Shown here piece by piece: positions 43,001 to 58,432 of a DNA stretch of 64,000 nucleotides. The stretch is taken from the NCBI RefSeq assembly GCF_050947335.1, contig NW_027473495.1:124001-188000 (forward strand), written 5' to 3'. Made by a program: the position numbers and the translations under genes. Each line of letters begins with the position of its first letter. The stretch's first letter is position 1. The notes under the pieces were generated by a model that was not told the DNA's origin, searched no databases, and worked only from the letters and a program-made list of their open reading frames with translations. This DNA is from Megachile rotundata. Taxonomy: Eukaryota; Arthropoda; Insecta; Hymenoptera; Megachilidae.

Positions 43001-46000
43001 TTGTGATTGCATGATTTTGAGTGTATGATTGTGATTGTATGATTGTGATAGTATGATTGTGATATTATGACTGTGATTGTATGACTGCGATTGTATGATT
43101 GTGACTGTATGATTTTGATTGTCTGATTGTGGTTGTATGATTGTGATTGTATGATGGTGATTGTATGATTGTCATTGTATGATTATCATTGTATGATTGT
43201 GATTGCATGATTGCGATTGTATGATAGAGATTGCATGATTTTGTATGTATGATTGTGATTGTATGATTGTGATAGTATGATTGTGATTGTAAGATTGTGA
43301 TTGCATGATTGTCATTGTATGATTATGGTTGTATGATTGTGATTGCATGATTGTGATTGTATGATTGTGATTGCATGATTTTGAGTGTATGATTGTGATT
43401 GTATGATTGTGATTGTATGTCTGTGATTGTATGATTGTGATTGTATGATTGTGATAGTATGATTGTGTTTGTGTGATTGTGATTGTATGACTGTGATTGT
43501 ATGATTGTGATTGTATGATTGTGATTGTATGATTGTGATAGTATGATTGTGATTGTATGATTGTGATTGTATGACTGTGATTGTATGATTGTGATTGTGC
43601 GAATGTGATTGTACGATTGTGATTGTACGATTGTGATTGTATGATTATGATTGTATGATTATGATTGTATGATTGTGATTGCATGATTGTGATTGTATGA
43701 CTGTGATTGCATGATTGTGATTGTATGATTGTCATTGTATGATTATGATTGTATGATTGTGATTGTATGATTGTGATTGTATGATTGTGATTGTATGACT
43801 GTGATTGTATGATTGTGATTGTGCGAATGTGATTGTACGATTGTGATTGTACGATTGTGATTGTACGATTATGATTGTATGATTGTGATTGTATGATTGT
43901 GATTGCATGATTGTGATTGTATGATTGTGATTGTATGATTGTGATTGTATGATTGTGATTGTATGACTGTGATTGTATGATTATGATGGAATGATTGTGA
44001 TTGTATGATTGTGATTGTATGATTGTGATTGTATGATTGTGATTGTATTATTGTAATTGTAAGATTATGATTGTATGATTGTGATTGTATGATTGTGATG
44101 GTATGATAACGATTGTATGTGTGTGATTGTATGATTGCGATTGTATGATTGTGATTGTATGATTATGATTGTATGATTGTGATTGTATGATTGTGATTGT
44201 ATGATTATGATTGTATGGTTGTGACTGTATGATTGTGATGGTATGATTGCGATTGTATGATTGCGATCGTATGATTGTGATTATATGATTATGATTGTAT
44301 GATTGTGATTGTATGATTGCGATTGTATGATTGTGATTGTATGATTATGATTGTATGATTGTGATTGTATGATTGTGATTGTATGATTAGGATTGTATGA
44401 TTGTGGTAGTATGATTGTGATTGCATGAGTGTGATTGTATGATTGTGATTGTATGATTGTGTTTGGGAGATTGTATTTTGGAGATTGTAATTGTATGATT
44501 GCCATTGTATGATTGTGATTGTATGATTGTGATTGTATGATTGTGATTGTATGATTGTGATTGTATGATTGCGATTGTATGATTGCGATTGTATGATTGT
44601 GATTGTATGATTGTAATTGTATGATTATGATTGTATGATTGTGATTGTATGATTGTGGTGTATGATGGTGATTGTATGATTGTAATTGTATGATTATGAT
44701 TGTATGATTGTGATTGTATGATTGTGATTGTATGATTGTGATTGTATGATTGTGATTGTATGATTGTGATTGTATGATTGTATTTGGGAGATTGTAATTG
44801 TATGATTGCGATTGTATGATTGAGATTGTATGATTGTGATTGTATGATTGTGATTGTATGATTGTGATTGTATGATTGTGATAGTATGATTGTGATTGTA
44901 AGATTGTGATTGTATGATTGTGATTGTATGATTGTGATTGTATGATTGTGATTGTATGATTGTGATTGTATGATTGTGATTGTATGATTGTGATTGTATG
45001 ATTTTGATTGTATGATTGTGATAGTATGATTGTAATTGTATGATTATGATTGTATGATTGTGATTGTATGATTGTGATGGTATGATTGTGATTGTATGAT
45101 TGCGATAGTATGATTGTGATTGTATGATTGTGATTGTATGATTGTGATTGTATGATTGCGATAGTATGATTGTGATTGTATGATTGTGATTGTATGATTG
45201 TGACTGTATGATTGTGATTGTATGATTGTGATTGCGTGATTGTGATTGTATGATTGCGATTGTATGATTGCGATTGTATGATTGCGATTGTATGATTGTG
45301 ATTGTATGATTGTGATAGTATGAATGTGATAGTATGACTGTGATTGTATGACTGTGATTGTATGATTGTGACTGTATGATTGTGATTGTCTGATTGTGGT
45401 TGTATGATTGTGATTGTATGATGGTGATTGTATGATTGTCATTGTATGATTATCATTGTATGATTGTGATTGCATGATTGCGATTGTATGATTGAGATTG
45501 CATGATTTTGTATGTATGATTGTGATTGTATGATTGTGATAGTATGATAGTGATTGTAAGATTGTGATTGCATGATTGTCATTGTATGATTATGGTTGTA
45601 TGATTGTGATTGCATGATTGTGATTGTATGATTGTGATTGCATGATTTTGAATGTATGATTGTGATTGTATGATTGTCATTGTATGTCTGTGATTGTATG
45701 ATTGTGATTGTATGATTGTGATTGTATGATTGTGATTGTATGATTCTGATAGTATCAGATTGAGATTGTATGATTGTGATTGTATGATTGTGATTGTATG
45801 ATTGTATTTGGGAGATTGTATTTGGGAGATTGTAATTGTATGATTGCGATTGTATGATTGAGATTGTATGATTGTGATTGTATGATTGTGATTGTATTAT
45901 TGTGATAGTATGATTGTGATTGTGTGATTGTGATTGTATGACTGTGATTGTATGATTGTGATTGTATGATTGTGATTGTATGATTGTGATAGTATGATTG

Positions 46001-48400
46001 TGATTGTATGATTGTGATTGTATTACTGTGATTGTATGATTGTGATTGTGCGAATGTGATTGTACGATTGTGATTGTACGATTGTGATTGTATGATTATG
46101 ATTGTATTATTATGATTGTATGATTGTGATTGCATGATTGTGATTGTATGATTGTGATAGTATGATTGTGATTGTATGACTGTGATTGTATGACTGTGAT
46201 TGTATGATTGTGATTATATGATTGTCATTGTATGATTATGATTGTATGATTGTGATTGTATGATTGTGATTGTATGATTGTGATTGTATGACTGTGATTG
46301 TATGATTGTGATTGTGCGAATGTGATTGTACGATTGTGATTGTACGATTGTGATTGTATGATTATGATTGTATGATTGTGATTGTATGATTGTGATGGTA
46401 TGATTGTGATTGTATGATTGCGATAGTATGATTGTGATTGTATGATTGTGATTGTATGATTGTGATTGTATGATTGCGATTGTATGATTGTGATTGTATG
46501 ATTATGATTGTATTATTGTGATTGTATGATTATGATAGTATGGTTGTGATTGTATGATTGTGATGGTATGATTGTGATTGTATGATTGCGATAGTATGAT
46601 TGTGATTGTATGATTGTGATTGTATGATTGTGACTGTATGATTGTGATTGTATGATTGTGATTGCGTGATTGTGATTGTATGATTGCGATTGTATGATTG
46701 CGATTGTATGATTGCGATTGTATGATTGTGATTGTATGATTGTGATAGTATGATTGTGATATTATGACTGTGATTGTATGACTGCGATTGTATGATTGTG
46801 ACTGTATGATTTTGATTGTCTGATTGTGGTTGTATGATTGTGATTGTATGATGGTGATTGTATGATTGTCATTGTATGATTATCATTGTATGATTGTGAT
46901 TGCATGATTGCGATTGTATGATAGAGATTGCATGATTTTGTATGTATGATTGTGATTGTATGATTGTGATAGTATGATTGTGATTGTAAGATTGTGATTG
47001 CATGATTGTCATTGTATGATTATGGTTGTATGATTGTGATTGCATGATTGTGATTGTATGATTGTGATTGCATGATTTTGAGTGTATGATTGTGATTGTA
47101 TGATTGTGATTGTATGTCTGTGATTGTATGATTGTGATTGTATGATTGTGATAGTATGATTGTGTTTGTGTGATTGTGATTGTATGACTGTGATTGTATG
47201 ATTGTGATTGTATGATTGTGATTGTATGATTGTGATAGTATGATTGTGATTGTATGATTGTGATTGTATGACTGTGATTGTATGATTGTGATTGTGCGAA
47301 TGTGATTGTACGATTGTGATTGTACGATTGTGATTGTATGATTATGATTGTATGATTATGATTGTATGATTGTGATTGCATGATTGTGATTGTATGATTG
47401 AGATAGTATGATTGTGATTGTATGACTGTTATTGTATGACTGTGATTGCATGATTGTGATTGTATGATTGTCATTGTATGATTATGATTGTATGATTGTG
47501 ATTGTATGATTGTGATTGTATGATTGTGATTGTATGACTGTGATTGTATGATTGTGATTGTGCGAATGTGATTGTACGATTGTGATTGTACGATTGTGAT
47601 TGTACGATTATGATTGTATGATTATGATTGTATGATTGTGATTGCATGATTGTGATTGTATGATTGTGATTGTATGATTGTGATTGTATGATTGTGATTG
47701 TATGACTGTGATTGTATGATTATGATGGAATGATTGTGATTGTATGATTGTGATTGTATGATTGTGATTGTATGATTGTGATTGTATTATTGTAATTGTA
47801 AGATTCTGATTGTATGATTGTGATTGTATGATTGTGATGGTATGATAACGATTGTATGTGTGTGATTGTATGATTGCGATTGTATGATTGTGATTGTATG
47901 ATTATGATTGTATGATTGTGATTGTATGATTGTGATTGTATGATTATGATTGTATGGTTGTGACTGTATGATTGTGATGGTATGATTGCGATTGTATGAT
48001 TGCGATCGTATGATTGTGATTATATGATTATGATTGTATGATTGTGATTGTATGATTGCGATTGTATGATTGTGATTGTATGATTATGATTGTATGATTG
48101 TGATTGTATGATTGTGATTGTATGATTAGGATTGTATGATTGTGGTAGTATGATTGTGATTGCATGAGTGTGATTGTATGATTGTGATTGTATGATTGTG
48201 TTTGGGAGATTGTATTTTGGAGATTGTAATTGTATGATTGCCATTGTATGATTGTGATTGTATGATTGTGATTGTATGATTGTGATTGTATGATTGTGAT
48301 TGTATGATTGCGATTGTATGATTGCGATTGTATGATTGTGATTGTATGATTGTAATTGTATGATTATGATTGTATGATTGTGATTGTATGATTGTGATTG
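43000..48400. repeat. About 8.0-8.1-kb-offset block, left copy
   Basis: Homologous to about 51,095-56,350. Paired landmarks and offsets are 43,172 with 51,265 (8,093), 44,281 with 52,276 (7,995), 45,044 with 53,039 (7,995) and 48,020 with 55,973 (7,953). The step changes of 98 and 42 bp equal 7 and 3 monomers. They mark clean whole-monomer indels inside an otherwise collinear pair. Confidence 0.9.
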
Positions 48401-48520
48401 TATGACTGTGATTGTATGATTGTGATTGTGCGATTGTGATTGTACGATTGTGATTGTACGATTGTGATTTTACGATTGTGATTGTATGATTGTGATTGTA
48501 TGATTGTAATTGTATGATTA
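46375..48520. repeat. 2,450-bp-offset repeat, left copy
   Basis: Collinear with about 48,825-50,930: 46,869 matches 49,319 and 48,020 matches 50,470, both at 2,450 bp (175 monomers). Homology begins just after 46,371, where the right copy still shows the GAGTGTATG variant. The offset drops to 2,296 bp past the local 154-bp duplication at 48.4-48.65 kb. Confidence 0.9.
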
Positions 48521-48668
48521 TGATTGTATGATTGTGATTGTATGATTGTGATTGTATGACTGTGATTGTATGATTGTGATTGTGCGATTGTGATTGTACG
48601 ATTGTGATTGTACGATTGTGATTTTACGATTGTGATTGTATGATTATGATTGTATGATTGTGATAGTA
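48360..48668. repeat. 154-bp tandem duplication (11 monomers) of an ACG cassette
   Basis: The TTTTACG variant lies at 48,467-48,474 and again at 48,621-48,628, exactly 154 bp or 11 monomers apart. The eleven units around each read the same, including GTGCG, two GTACG units and the preceding ATTATG unit. The sister segment at 50.8-50.95 kb has only one cassette, so the duplication arose after the 2,450-bp repeat formed, or was lost there. Confidence 0.92.
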
Positions 48669-51094
48669 TGATTGTGATTGTAAGATTGTGATTGTATGAC
48701 TGTGATTGTATGATTGTGATTGTATGATTGTGATGGTATGATTAGGATTGTATGATTGTGATAGTATGATTGTGATTGTATGATTGTGATTGTATGATTG
48801 TGATTGCATGATTTTGAGTGTATGATTGTGATTGTATGATTGTGATGGTATGATTGTGATTGTATGATTGCGATAGTATGATTGTGATTGTATGATTGTG
48901 ATTGTATGATTGTGATTGTATGATTGCGATTGTATGATTGTGATTGTATGATTATGATTGTATTATTGTGATTGTATGATTATGATAGTATGGTTGTGAT
49001 TGTATGATTGTGATGGTATGATTGTGATTGTATGATTGCGATAGTATGATTGTGATTGTATGATTGTGATTGTATGATTGTGACTGTATGATTGTGATTG
49101 TATGATTGTGATTGCGTGATTGTGATTGTATGATTGCGATTGTATGATTGCGATTGTATGATTGCGATTGTATGATTGTGATTGTATGATTGTGATAGTA
49201 TGATTGTGATATTATGACTGTGATTGTATGACTGCGATTGTATGATTGTGACTGTATGATTTTGATTGTCTGATTGTGGTTGTATGATTGTGATTGTATG
49301 ATGGTGATTGTATGATTGTCATTGTATGATTATCATTGTATGATTGTGATTGCATGATTGCGATTGTATGATAGAGATTGCATGATTTTGTATGTATGAT
49401 TGTGATTGTATGATTGTGATAGTATGATTGTGATTGTAAGATTGTGATTGCATGATTGTCATTGTATGATTATGGTTGTATGATTGTGATTGCATGATTG
49501 TGATTGTATGATTGTGATTGCATGATTTTGAGTGTATGATTGTGATTGTATGATTGTGATTGTATGTCTGTGATTGTATGATTGTGATTGTATGATTGTG
49601 ATAGTATGATTGTGTTTGTGTGATTGTGATTGTATGACTGTGATTGTATGATTGTGATTGTATGATTGTGATTGTATGATTGTGATAGTATGATTGTGAT
49701 TGTATGATTGTGATTGTATGACTGTGATTGTATGATTGTGATTGTGCGAATGTGATTGTACGATTGTGATTGTACGATTGTGATTGTATGATTATGATTG
49801 TATGATTATGATTGTATGATTGTGATTGCATGATTGTGATTGTATGATTGAGATAGTATGATTGTGATTGTATGACTGTTATTGTATGACTGTGATTGCA
49901 TGATTGTGATTGTATGATTGTCATTGTATGATTATGATTGTATGATTGTGATTGTATGATTGTGATTGTATGATTGTGATTGTATGACTGTGATTGTATG
50001 ATTGTGATTGTGCGAATGTGATTGTACGATTGTGATTGTACGATTGTGATTGTACGATTATGATTGTATGATTATGATTGTATGATTGTGATTGCATGAT
50101 TGTGATTGTATGATTGTGATTGTATGATTGTGATTGTATGATTGTGATTGTATGACTGTGATTGTATGATTATGATGGAATGATTGTGATTGTATGATTG
50201 TGATTGTATGATTGTGATTGTATGATTGTGATTGTATTATTGTAATTGTAAGATTCTGATTGTATGATTGTGATTGTATGATTGTGATGGTATGATAACG
50301 ATTGTATGTGTGTGATTGTATGATTGCGATTGTATGATTGTGATTGTATGATTATGATTGTATGATTGTGATTGTATGATTGTGATTGTATGATTATGAT
50401 TGTATGGTTGTGACTGTATGATTGTGATGGTATGATTGCGATTGTATGATTGCGATCGTATGATTGTGATTATATGATTATGATTGTATGATTGTGATTG
50501 TATGATTGCGATTGTATGATTGTGATTGTATGATTATGATTGTATGATTGTGATTGTATGATTGTGATTGTATGATTAGGATTGTATGATTGTGGTAGTA
50601 TGATTGTGATTGCATGAGTGTGATTGTATGATTGTGATTGTATGATTGTGTTTGGGAGATTGTATTTTGGAGATTGTAATTGTATGATTGCCATTGTATG
50701 ATTGTGATTGTATGATTGTGATTGTATGATTGTGATTGTATGATTGTGATTGTATGATTGCGATTGTATGATTGCGATTGTATGATTGTGATTGTATGAT
50801 TGTAATTGTATGATTATGATTGTATGATTGTGATTGTATGATTGTGATTGTATGACTGTGATTGTATGATTGTGATTGTGCGATTGTGATTGTACGATTG
50901 TGATTGTACGATTGTGATTTTACGATTGTGATTGTATGATTATGATTGTATGATTGTGATAGTATGATTGTGATTGTAAGATTGTGATTGTATGACTGTG
51001 ATTGTATGATTGTGATTGTATGATTGTGATGGTATGATTAGGATTGTATGATTGTGATAGTATGATTGTGATTGTATGATTGTGATTGTATGAT

Positions 51095-54000
51095 TGTGAT
51101 TGCATGATTTTGAGTGTATGATTGTGATTGTATGATTGTGATAGTATGATTGTGATATTATGACTGTGATTGTATGACTGCGATTGTATGATTGTGACTG
51201 TATGATTTTGATTGTCTGATTGTGGTTGTATGATTGTGATTGTATGATGGTGATTGTATGATTGTCATTGTATGATTATCATTGTATGATTGTGATTGCA
51301 TGATTGCGATTGTATGATAGAGATTGCATGATTTTGTATGTATGATTGTGATTGTATGATTGTGATAGTATGATTGTGATTGTAAGATTGTGATTGCATG
51401 ATTGTCATTGTATGATTATGGTTGTATGATTGTGATTGCATGATTGTGATTGTATGATTGTGATTGCATGATTTTGAGTGTATGATTGTGATTGTATGAT
51501 TGTGATTGTATGTCTGTGATTGTATGATTGTGATTGTATGATTGTGATAGTATGATTGTGTTTGTGTGATTGTGATTGTATGACTGTGATTGTATGATTG
51601 TGATTGTATGATTGTGATTGTATGATTGTGATAGTATGATTGTGATTGTATGATTGTGATTGTATGACTGTGATTGTATGATTGTGATTGTGCGAATGTG
51701 ATTGTACGATTGTGATTGTACGATTGTGATTGTATGATTATGATTGTATGATTATGATTGTATGATTGTGATTGCATGATTGTGATTGTATGACTGTGAT
51801 TGCATGATTGTGATTGTATGATTGTCATTGTATGATTATGATTGTATGATTGTGATTGTATGATTGTGATTGTATGATTGTGATTGTATGACTGTGATTG
51901 TATGATTGTGATTGTGCGAATGTGATTGTACGATTGTGATTGTACGATTGTGATTGTACGATTATGATTGTATGATTATGATTGTATGATTGTGATTGCA
52001 TGATTGTGATTGTATGATTGTGATTGTATGATTGTGATTGTATGATTGTGATTGTATGACTGTGATTGTATGATTATGATGGAATGATTGTGATTGTATG
52101 ATTGTGATTGTATGATTGTGATTGTATGATTGTGATTGTATTATTGTAATTGTAAGATTATGATTGTATGATTGTGATTGTATGATTGTGATTGTATGAT
52201 TATGATTGTATGGTTGTGACTGTATGATTGTGATGGTATGATTGCGATTGTATGATTGCGATCGTATGATTGTGATTATATGATTATGATTGTATGATTG
52301 TGATTGTATGATTGCGATTGTATGATTGTGATTGTATGATTATGATTGTATGATTGTGATTGTATGATTGTGATTGTATGATTAGGATTGTATGATTGTG
52401 GTAGTATGATTGTGATTGCATGAGTGTGATTGTATGATTGTGATTGTATGATTGTGTTTGGGAGATTGTATTTTGGAGATTGTAATTGTATGATTGCCAT
52501 TGTATGATTGTGATTGTATGATTGTGATTGTATGATTGTGATTGTATGATTGTGATTGTATGATTGCGATTGTATGATTGCGATTGTATGATTGTGATTG
52601 TATGATTGTAATTGTATGATTATGATTGTATGATTGTGATTGTATGATTGTGGTGTATGATGGTGATTGTATGATTGTAATTGTATGATTATGATTGTAT
52701 GATTGTGATTGTATGATTGTGATTGTATGATTGTGATTGTATGATTGTGATTGTATGATTGTGATTGTATGATTGTATTTGGGAGATTGTAATTGTATGA
52801 TTGCGATTGTATGATTGAGATTGTATGATTGTGATTGTATGATTGTGATTGTATGATTGTGATTGTATGATTGTGATAGTATGATTGTGATTGTAAGATT
52901 GTGATTGTATGATTGTGATTGTATGATTGTGATTGTATGATTGTGATTGTATGATTGTGATTGTATGATTGTGATTGTATGATTGTGATTGTATGATTTT
53001 GATTGTATGATTGTGATAGTATGATTGTAATTGTATGATTATGATTGTATGATTGTGATTGTATGATTGTGATGGTATGATTGTGATTGTATGATTGCGA
53101 TAGTATGATTGTGATTGAATGATTGTGATTGTATGATTGTGATTGTATGATTGCGATAGTATGATTGTGATTGTATGATTGTGATTGTATGATTGTGACT
53201 GTATGATTGTGATTGTATGATTGTGATTGCGTGATTGTGATTGTATGATTGCGATTGTATGATTGCGATTGTATGATTGCGATTGTATGATTGTGATTGT
53301 ATGATTGTGATAGTATGAATGTGATAGTATGACTGTGATTGTATGACTGTGATTGTATGATTGTGACTGTATGATTGTGATTGTCTGATTGTGGTTGTAT
53401 GATTGTGATTGTATGATGGTGATTGTATGATTGTCATTGTATGATTATCATTGTATGATTGTGATTGCATGATTGCGATTGTATGATTGAGATTGCATGA
53501 TTTTGTATGTATGATTGTGATTGTATGATTGTGATAGTATGATAGTGATTGTAAGATTGTGATTGCATGATTGTCATTGTATGATTATGGTTGTATGATT
53601 GTGATTGCATGATTGTGATTGTATGATTGTGATTGCATGATTTTGAATGTATGATTGTGATTGTATGATTGTCATTGTATGTCTGTGATTGTATGATTGT
53701 GATTGTATGATTGTGATTGTATGATTGTGATTGTATGATTCTGATAGTATCAGATTGAGATTGTATGATTGTGATTGTATGATTGTGATTGTATGATTGT
53801 ATTTGGGAGATTGTATTTGGGAGATTGTAATTGTATGATTGCGATTGTATGATTGAGATTGTATGATTGTGATTGTATGATTGTGATTGTATTATTGTGA
53901 TAGTATGATTGTGATTGTGTGATTGTGATTGTATGACTGTGATTGTATGATTGTGATTGTATGATTGTGATTGTATGATTGTGATAGTATGATTGTGATT

Positions 54001-56350
54001 GTATGATTGTGATTGTATTACTGTGATTGTATGATTGTGATTGTGCGAATGTGATTGTACGATTGTGATTGTACGATTGTGATTGTATGATTATGATTGT
54101 ATTATTATGATTGTATGATTGTGATTGCATGATTGTGATTGTATGATTGTGATAGTATGATTGTGATTGTATGACTGTGATTGTATGACTGTGATTGTAT
54201 GATTGTGATTATATGATTGTCATTGTATGATTATGATTGTATGATTGTGATTGTATGATTGTGATTGTATGATTGTGATTGTATGACTGTGATTGTATGA
54301 TTGTGATTGTGCGAATGTGATTGTACGATTGTGATTGTACGATTGTGATTGTATGATTATGATTGTATGATTGTGATTGTATGATTGTGATGGTATGATT
54401 GTGATTGTATGATTGCGATAGTATGATTGTGATTGTATGATTGTGATTGTATGATTGTGATTGTATGATTGCGATTGTATGATTGTGATTGTATGATTAT
54501 GATTGTATTATTGTGATTGTATGATTATGATAGTATGGTTGTGATTGTATGATTGTGATGGTATGATTGTGATTGTATGATTGCGATAGTATGATTGTGA
54601 TTGTATGATTGTGATTGTATGATTGTGACTGTATGATTGTGATTGTATGATTGTGATTGCGTGATTGTGATTGTATGATTGCGATTGTATGATTGCGATT
54701 GTATGATTGCGATTGTATGATTGTGATTGTATGATTGTGATAGTATGATTGTGATATTATGACTGTGATTGTATGACTGCGATTGTATGATTGTGACTGT
54801 ATGATTTTGATTGTCTGATTGTGGTTGTATGATTGTGATTGTATGATGGTGATTGTATGATTGTCATTGTATGATTATCATTGTATGATTGTGATTGCAT
54901 GATTGCGATTGTATGATAGAGATTGCATGATTTTGTATGTATGATTGTGATTGTATGATTGTGATAGTATGATTGTGATTGTAAGATTGTGATTGCATGA
55001 TTGTCATTGTATGATTATGGTTGTATGATTGTGATTGCATGATTGTGATTGTATGATTGTGATTGCATGATTTTGAGTGTATGATTGTGATTGTATGATT
55101 GTGATTGTATGTCTGTGATTGTATGATTGTGATTGTATGATTGTGATAGTATGATTGTGTTTGTGTGATTGTGATTGTATGACTGTGATTGTATGATTGT
55201 GATTGTATGATTGTGATTGTATGATTGTGATAGTATGATTGTGATTGTATGATTGTGATTGTATGACTGTGATTGTATGATTGTGATTGTGCGAATGTGA
55301 TTGTACGATTGTGATTGTACGATTGTGATTGTATGATTATGATTGTATGATTATGATTGTATGATTGTGATTGCATGATTGTGATTGTATGACTGTGATT
55401 GCATGATTGTGATTGTATGATTGTCATTGTATGATTATGATTGTATGATTGTGATTGTATGATTGTGATTGTATGATTGTGATTGTATGACTGTGATTGT
55501 ATGATTGTGATTGTGCGAATGTGATTGTACGATTGTGATTGTACGATTGTGATTGTACGATTATGATTGTATGATTATGATTGTATGATTGTGATTGCAT
55601 GATTGTGATTGTATGATTGTGATTGTATGATTGTGATTGTATGATTGTGATTGTATGACTGTGATTGTATGATTATGATGGAATGATTGTGATTGTATGA
55701 TTGTGATTGTATGATTGTGATTGTATGATTGTGATTGTATTATTGTAATTGTAAGATTATGATTGTATGATTGTGATTGTATGATTGTGATGGTATGATA
55801 ACGATTGTATGTGTGTGATTGTATGATTGCGATTGTATGATTGTGATTGTATGATTATGATTGTATGATTGTGATTGTATGATTGTGATTGTATGATTAT
55901 GATTGTATGGTTGTGACTGTATGATTGTGATGGTATGATTGCGATTGTATGATTGCGATCGTATGATTGTGATTATATGATTATGATTGTATGATTGTGA
56001 TTGTATGATTGCGATTGTATGATTGTGATTGTATGATTATGATTGTATGATTGTGATTGTATGATTGTGATTGTATGATTAGGATTGTATGATTGTGGTA
56101 GTATGATTGTGATTGCATGAGTGTGATTGTATGATTGTGATTGTATGATTGTGTTTGGGAGATTGTATTTTGGAGATTGTAATTGTATGATTGCCATTGT
56201 ATGATTGTGATTGTATGATTGTGATTGTATGATTGTGATTGTATGATTGTGATTGTATGATTGCGATTGTATGATTGCGATTGTATGATTGTGATTGTAT
56301 GATTGTAATTGTATGATTATGATTGTATGATTGTGATTGTATGATTGTGG
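51095..56350. repeat. About 8.0-8.1-kb-offset block, right copy
   Basis: Partner of about 43,000-48,400. It lacks seven monomers near 52,170-52,200: the left copy has nine units between the AAGATTATG and TATGGTTGTGACTG landmarks, this copy has two, so the ATAACG marker is absent at this site. Homology ends near 56,350, at the 13-bp unit 56,344-56,356 followed by GATGGTGATT. Confidence 0.9.
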
Positions 56351-56612
56351 TGTATGATGGTGATTGTATGATTGTAATTGTATGATTATGACTGTATGAT
56401 TGTGATTGTATGATTGTGATTGTATGATTGTGATTGTATGATTGTGATTGTACGATTGTGATTGTATGATTGTGATAGTATGATTGTGATAGTATGACTG
56501 TGATTGTATGACTGTGATTGTATGATTGTGATTGTATGATTGTGATTGTATGATTGTGATTGTCTGATTGTGGTTGTATGATTGTGGTTGTATGATTGTG
56601 ATTGTATGATGG

Positions 56613-58432
56613 TGATTGTATGATTGTGATTGTATGATTGTGATTGTATGATTGTGATTGTATGATTGTGACTGTATGATTGTGATTGTATGATTGTGAT
56701 TGTGTGATTGCGATTGTATGAATGCGATTGTATGATTGTGATTGTATGATTGTGATTGTATGATTGTGATTGTATGACTGTGATTGTATGATTGTGATTG
56801 TATGATTGTGATTGTATGATTAGGATTGTATGATTGTGATAGTATGATTGTGATTGTATGACTGTGATTGTATGATTGTGATTGTATGATTGTGATTGTA
56901 TGATTGTGATTGTATGATTGTGATTGTATGATTGTATTTGGGAGATTGTATTTTGGAGATTGTAATTGTATGATTGCGATTGTATGATTGTGATTGTATG
57001 ATTGTGATTGTATGATTGTGATTGTATGACTGTGATTGTATGATTGTGATTGTATGATTGTGATTGTATGATTGTGATTGTATGATTGTGATTGTATGAT
57101 TGTAATTGTATGATTGTGATTGTATGATTGTGATTGTATGATTGTGATTGTATGATTGTGATTGTATGATTGTGATTGTATGATTGTGACTGTATGATTG
57201 TGATTGTGTGATTGTGATTGTGTGATTGCGATTGTATGATTGCGATTGTATGATTGCGATTGTATGATTGTGATTGTATGATTGTGATTGTATGATTGTG
57301 ATTGTATGATTAGGATTGTATGATTGTGATTGTATGATTGTGATTGTATGATTGTGATTGTATGATTGTGATTGTATGATTGTATTTGGGAGATTGTAAT
57401 TGTATGATTGCGATTGTATGATTGTGATTGTATGATTGTGATTGTATGATTGTGATTGTATGATTGTGATTGTATGATTGTGATTGTATGATTGTGATTG
57501 TATGATTGTGATTGTATGATTGTGATTGTATGATTGTAATTGTATGATTATGATTGTATGATTGTGATTGTATGATTGTGATTGTATGACTGTGATTGTA
57601 TGATTTTGATTGTGCGATTGTGATTGTACGATTGTGATTGTACGATTGTGATTGTACGATTGCGATTGCATGATTATGATTGTATGATTGTGATAGTATG
57701 ATTGTGATTGTAAGATTGTGATTGTATGACTGTGATTGTATGATTGTGATTGTATGATTGTGATTGTATGATTAGGATTGTATGATTGTGATTGTATGAT
57801 TGTGATTGTATGATTGTGATTGTATGATTGTGATTGTATGATTGTGATTGTACGATTGTGATTGTATGATTGTGATAGTATGATTATGATTGTATGGTTG
57901 TGACTGTATGATTGTGATGGTATGATTGCGATTGTATGATTGCGATCGTATGATTGTGATTGTATGATTATGATTGTATGATTGTGATTGTATGATTGCG
58001 ATTGTATGATTGTGATTGTATGATTATGATTGTATGATTGTGATTGTATGATTGTGATTGTATGATTAGGATTGTATGATTGTGGTAGTATGATTGTGAT
58101 TGTATGAGTGTGATTGTATGACTGTGATTGTATGATTGTGTTTGTGAGATTGTATTTTGGAGATTGTAATTGTATGATTGCCATTGTATGATTGTGATTG
58201 TATGATTGTGATTGTATGATTGTGATTGTATGATTGCGATTGTATGATTGCGATTGTATGATTGTGATTGTATGATTGTAATTGTATGATTATGATTGTA
58301 TGATTGTGATTGTATGATTGTGATTGTATGATTATGATTGTATGATTGTGATTGTATGATTGTGATTGTATGATTATGATTGTATGGTTGTGACTGTATG
58401 ATTGTGATTGTAAGTTTGTGATTGTATGACTG
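56613..58432. repeat. 1,820-bp tandem duplication, copy 1
   Basis: The period is 1,820 bp, exactly 130 monomers. Homology with the next copy starts near 56,612, after a GATGGTGATT unit. Private variants repeated in both copies include TATGAATGCG, GATTTTGATTGTGCG and GTTTGTGAG. The minus-strand translation of 56,820-58,184 is residue-for-residue the same as that of 58,640-60,004. I found no base difference in the stretches I compared. Confidence 0.93.

Noticed and set aside
56820..58184. 454-codon minus-strand open frame (also 58,640-60,004)
   Set aside because: It is a pure cycle of the 14-residue satellite peptide with no domain, no codon-phase signature and no flanking gene signals. It exists because the minus-strand monomer lacks stop codons in every frame.
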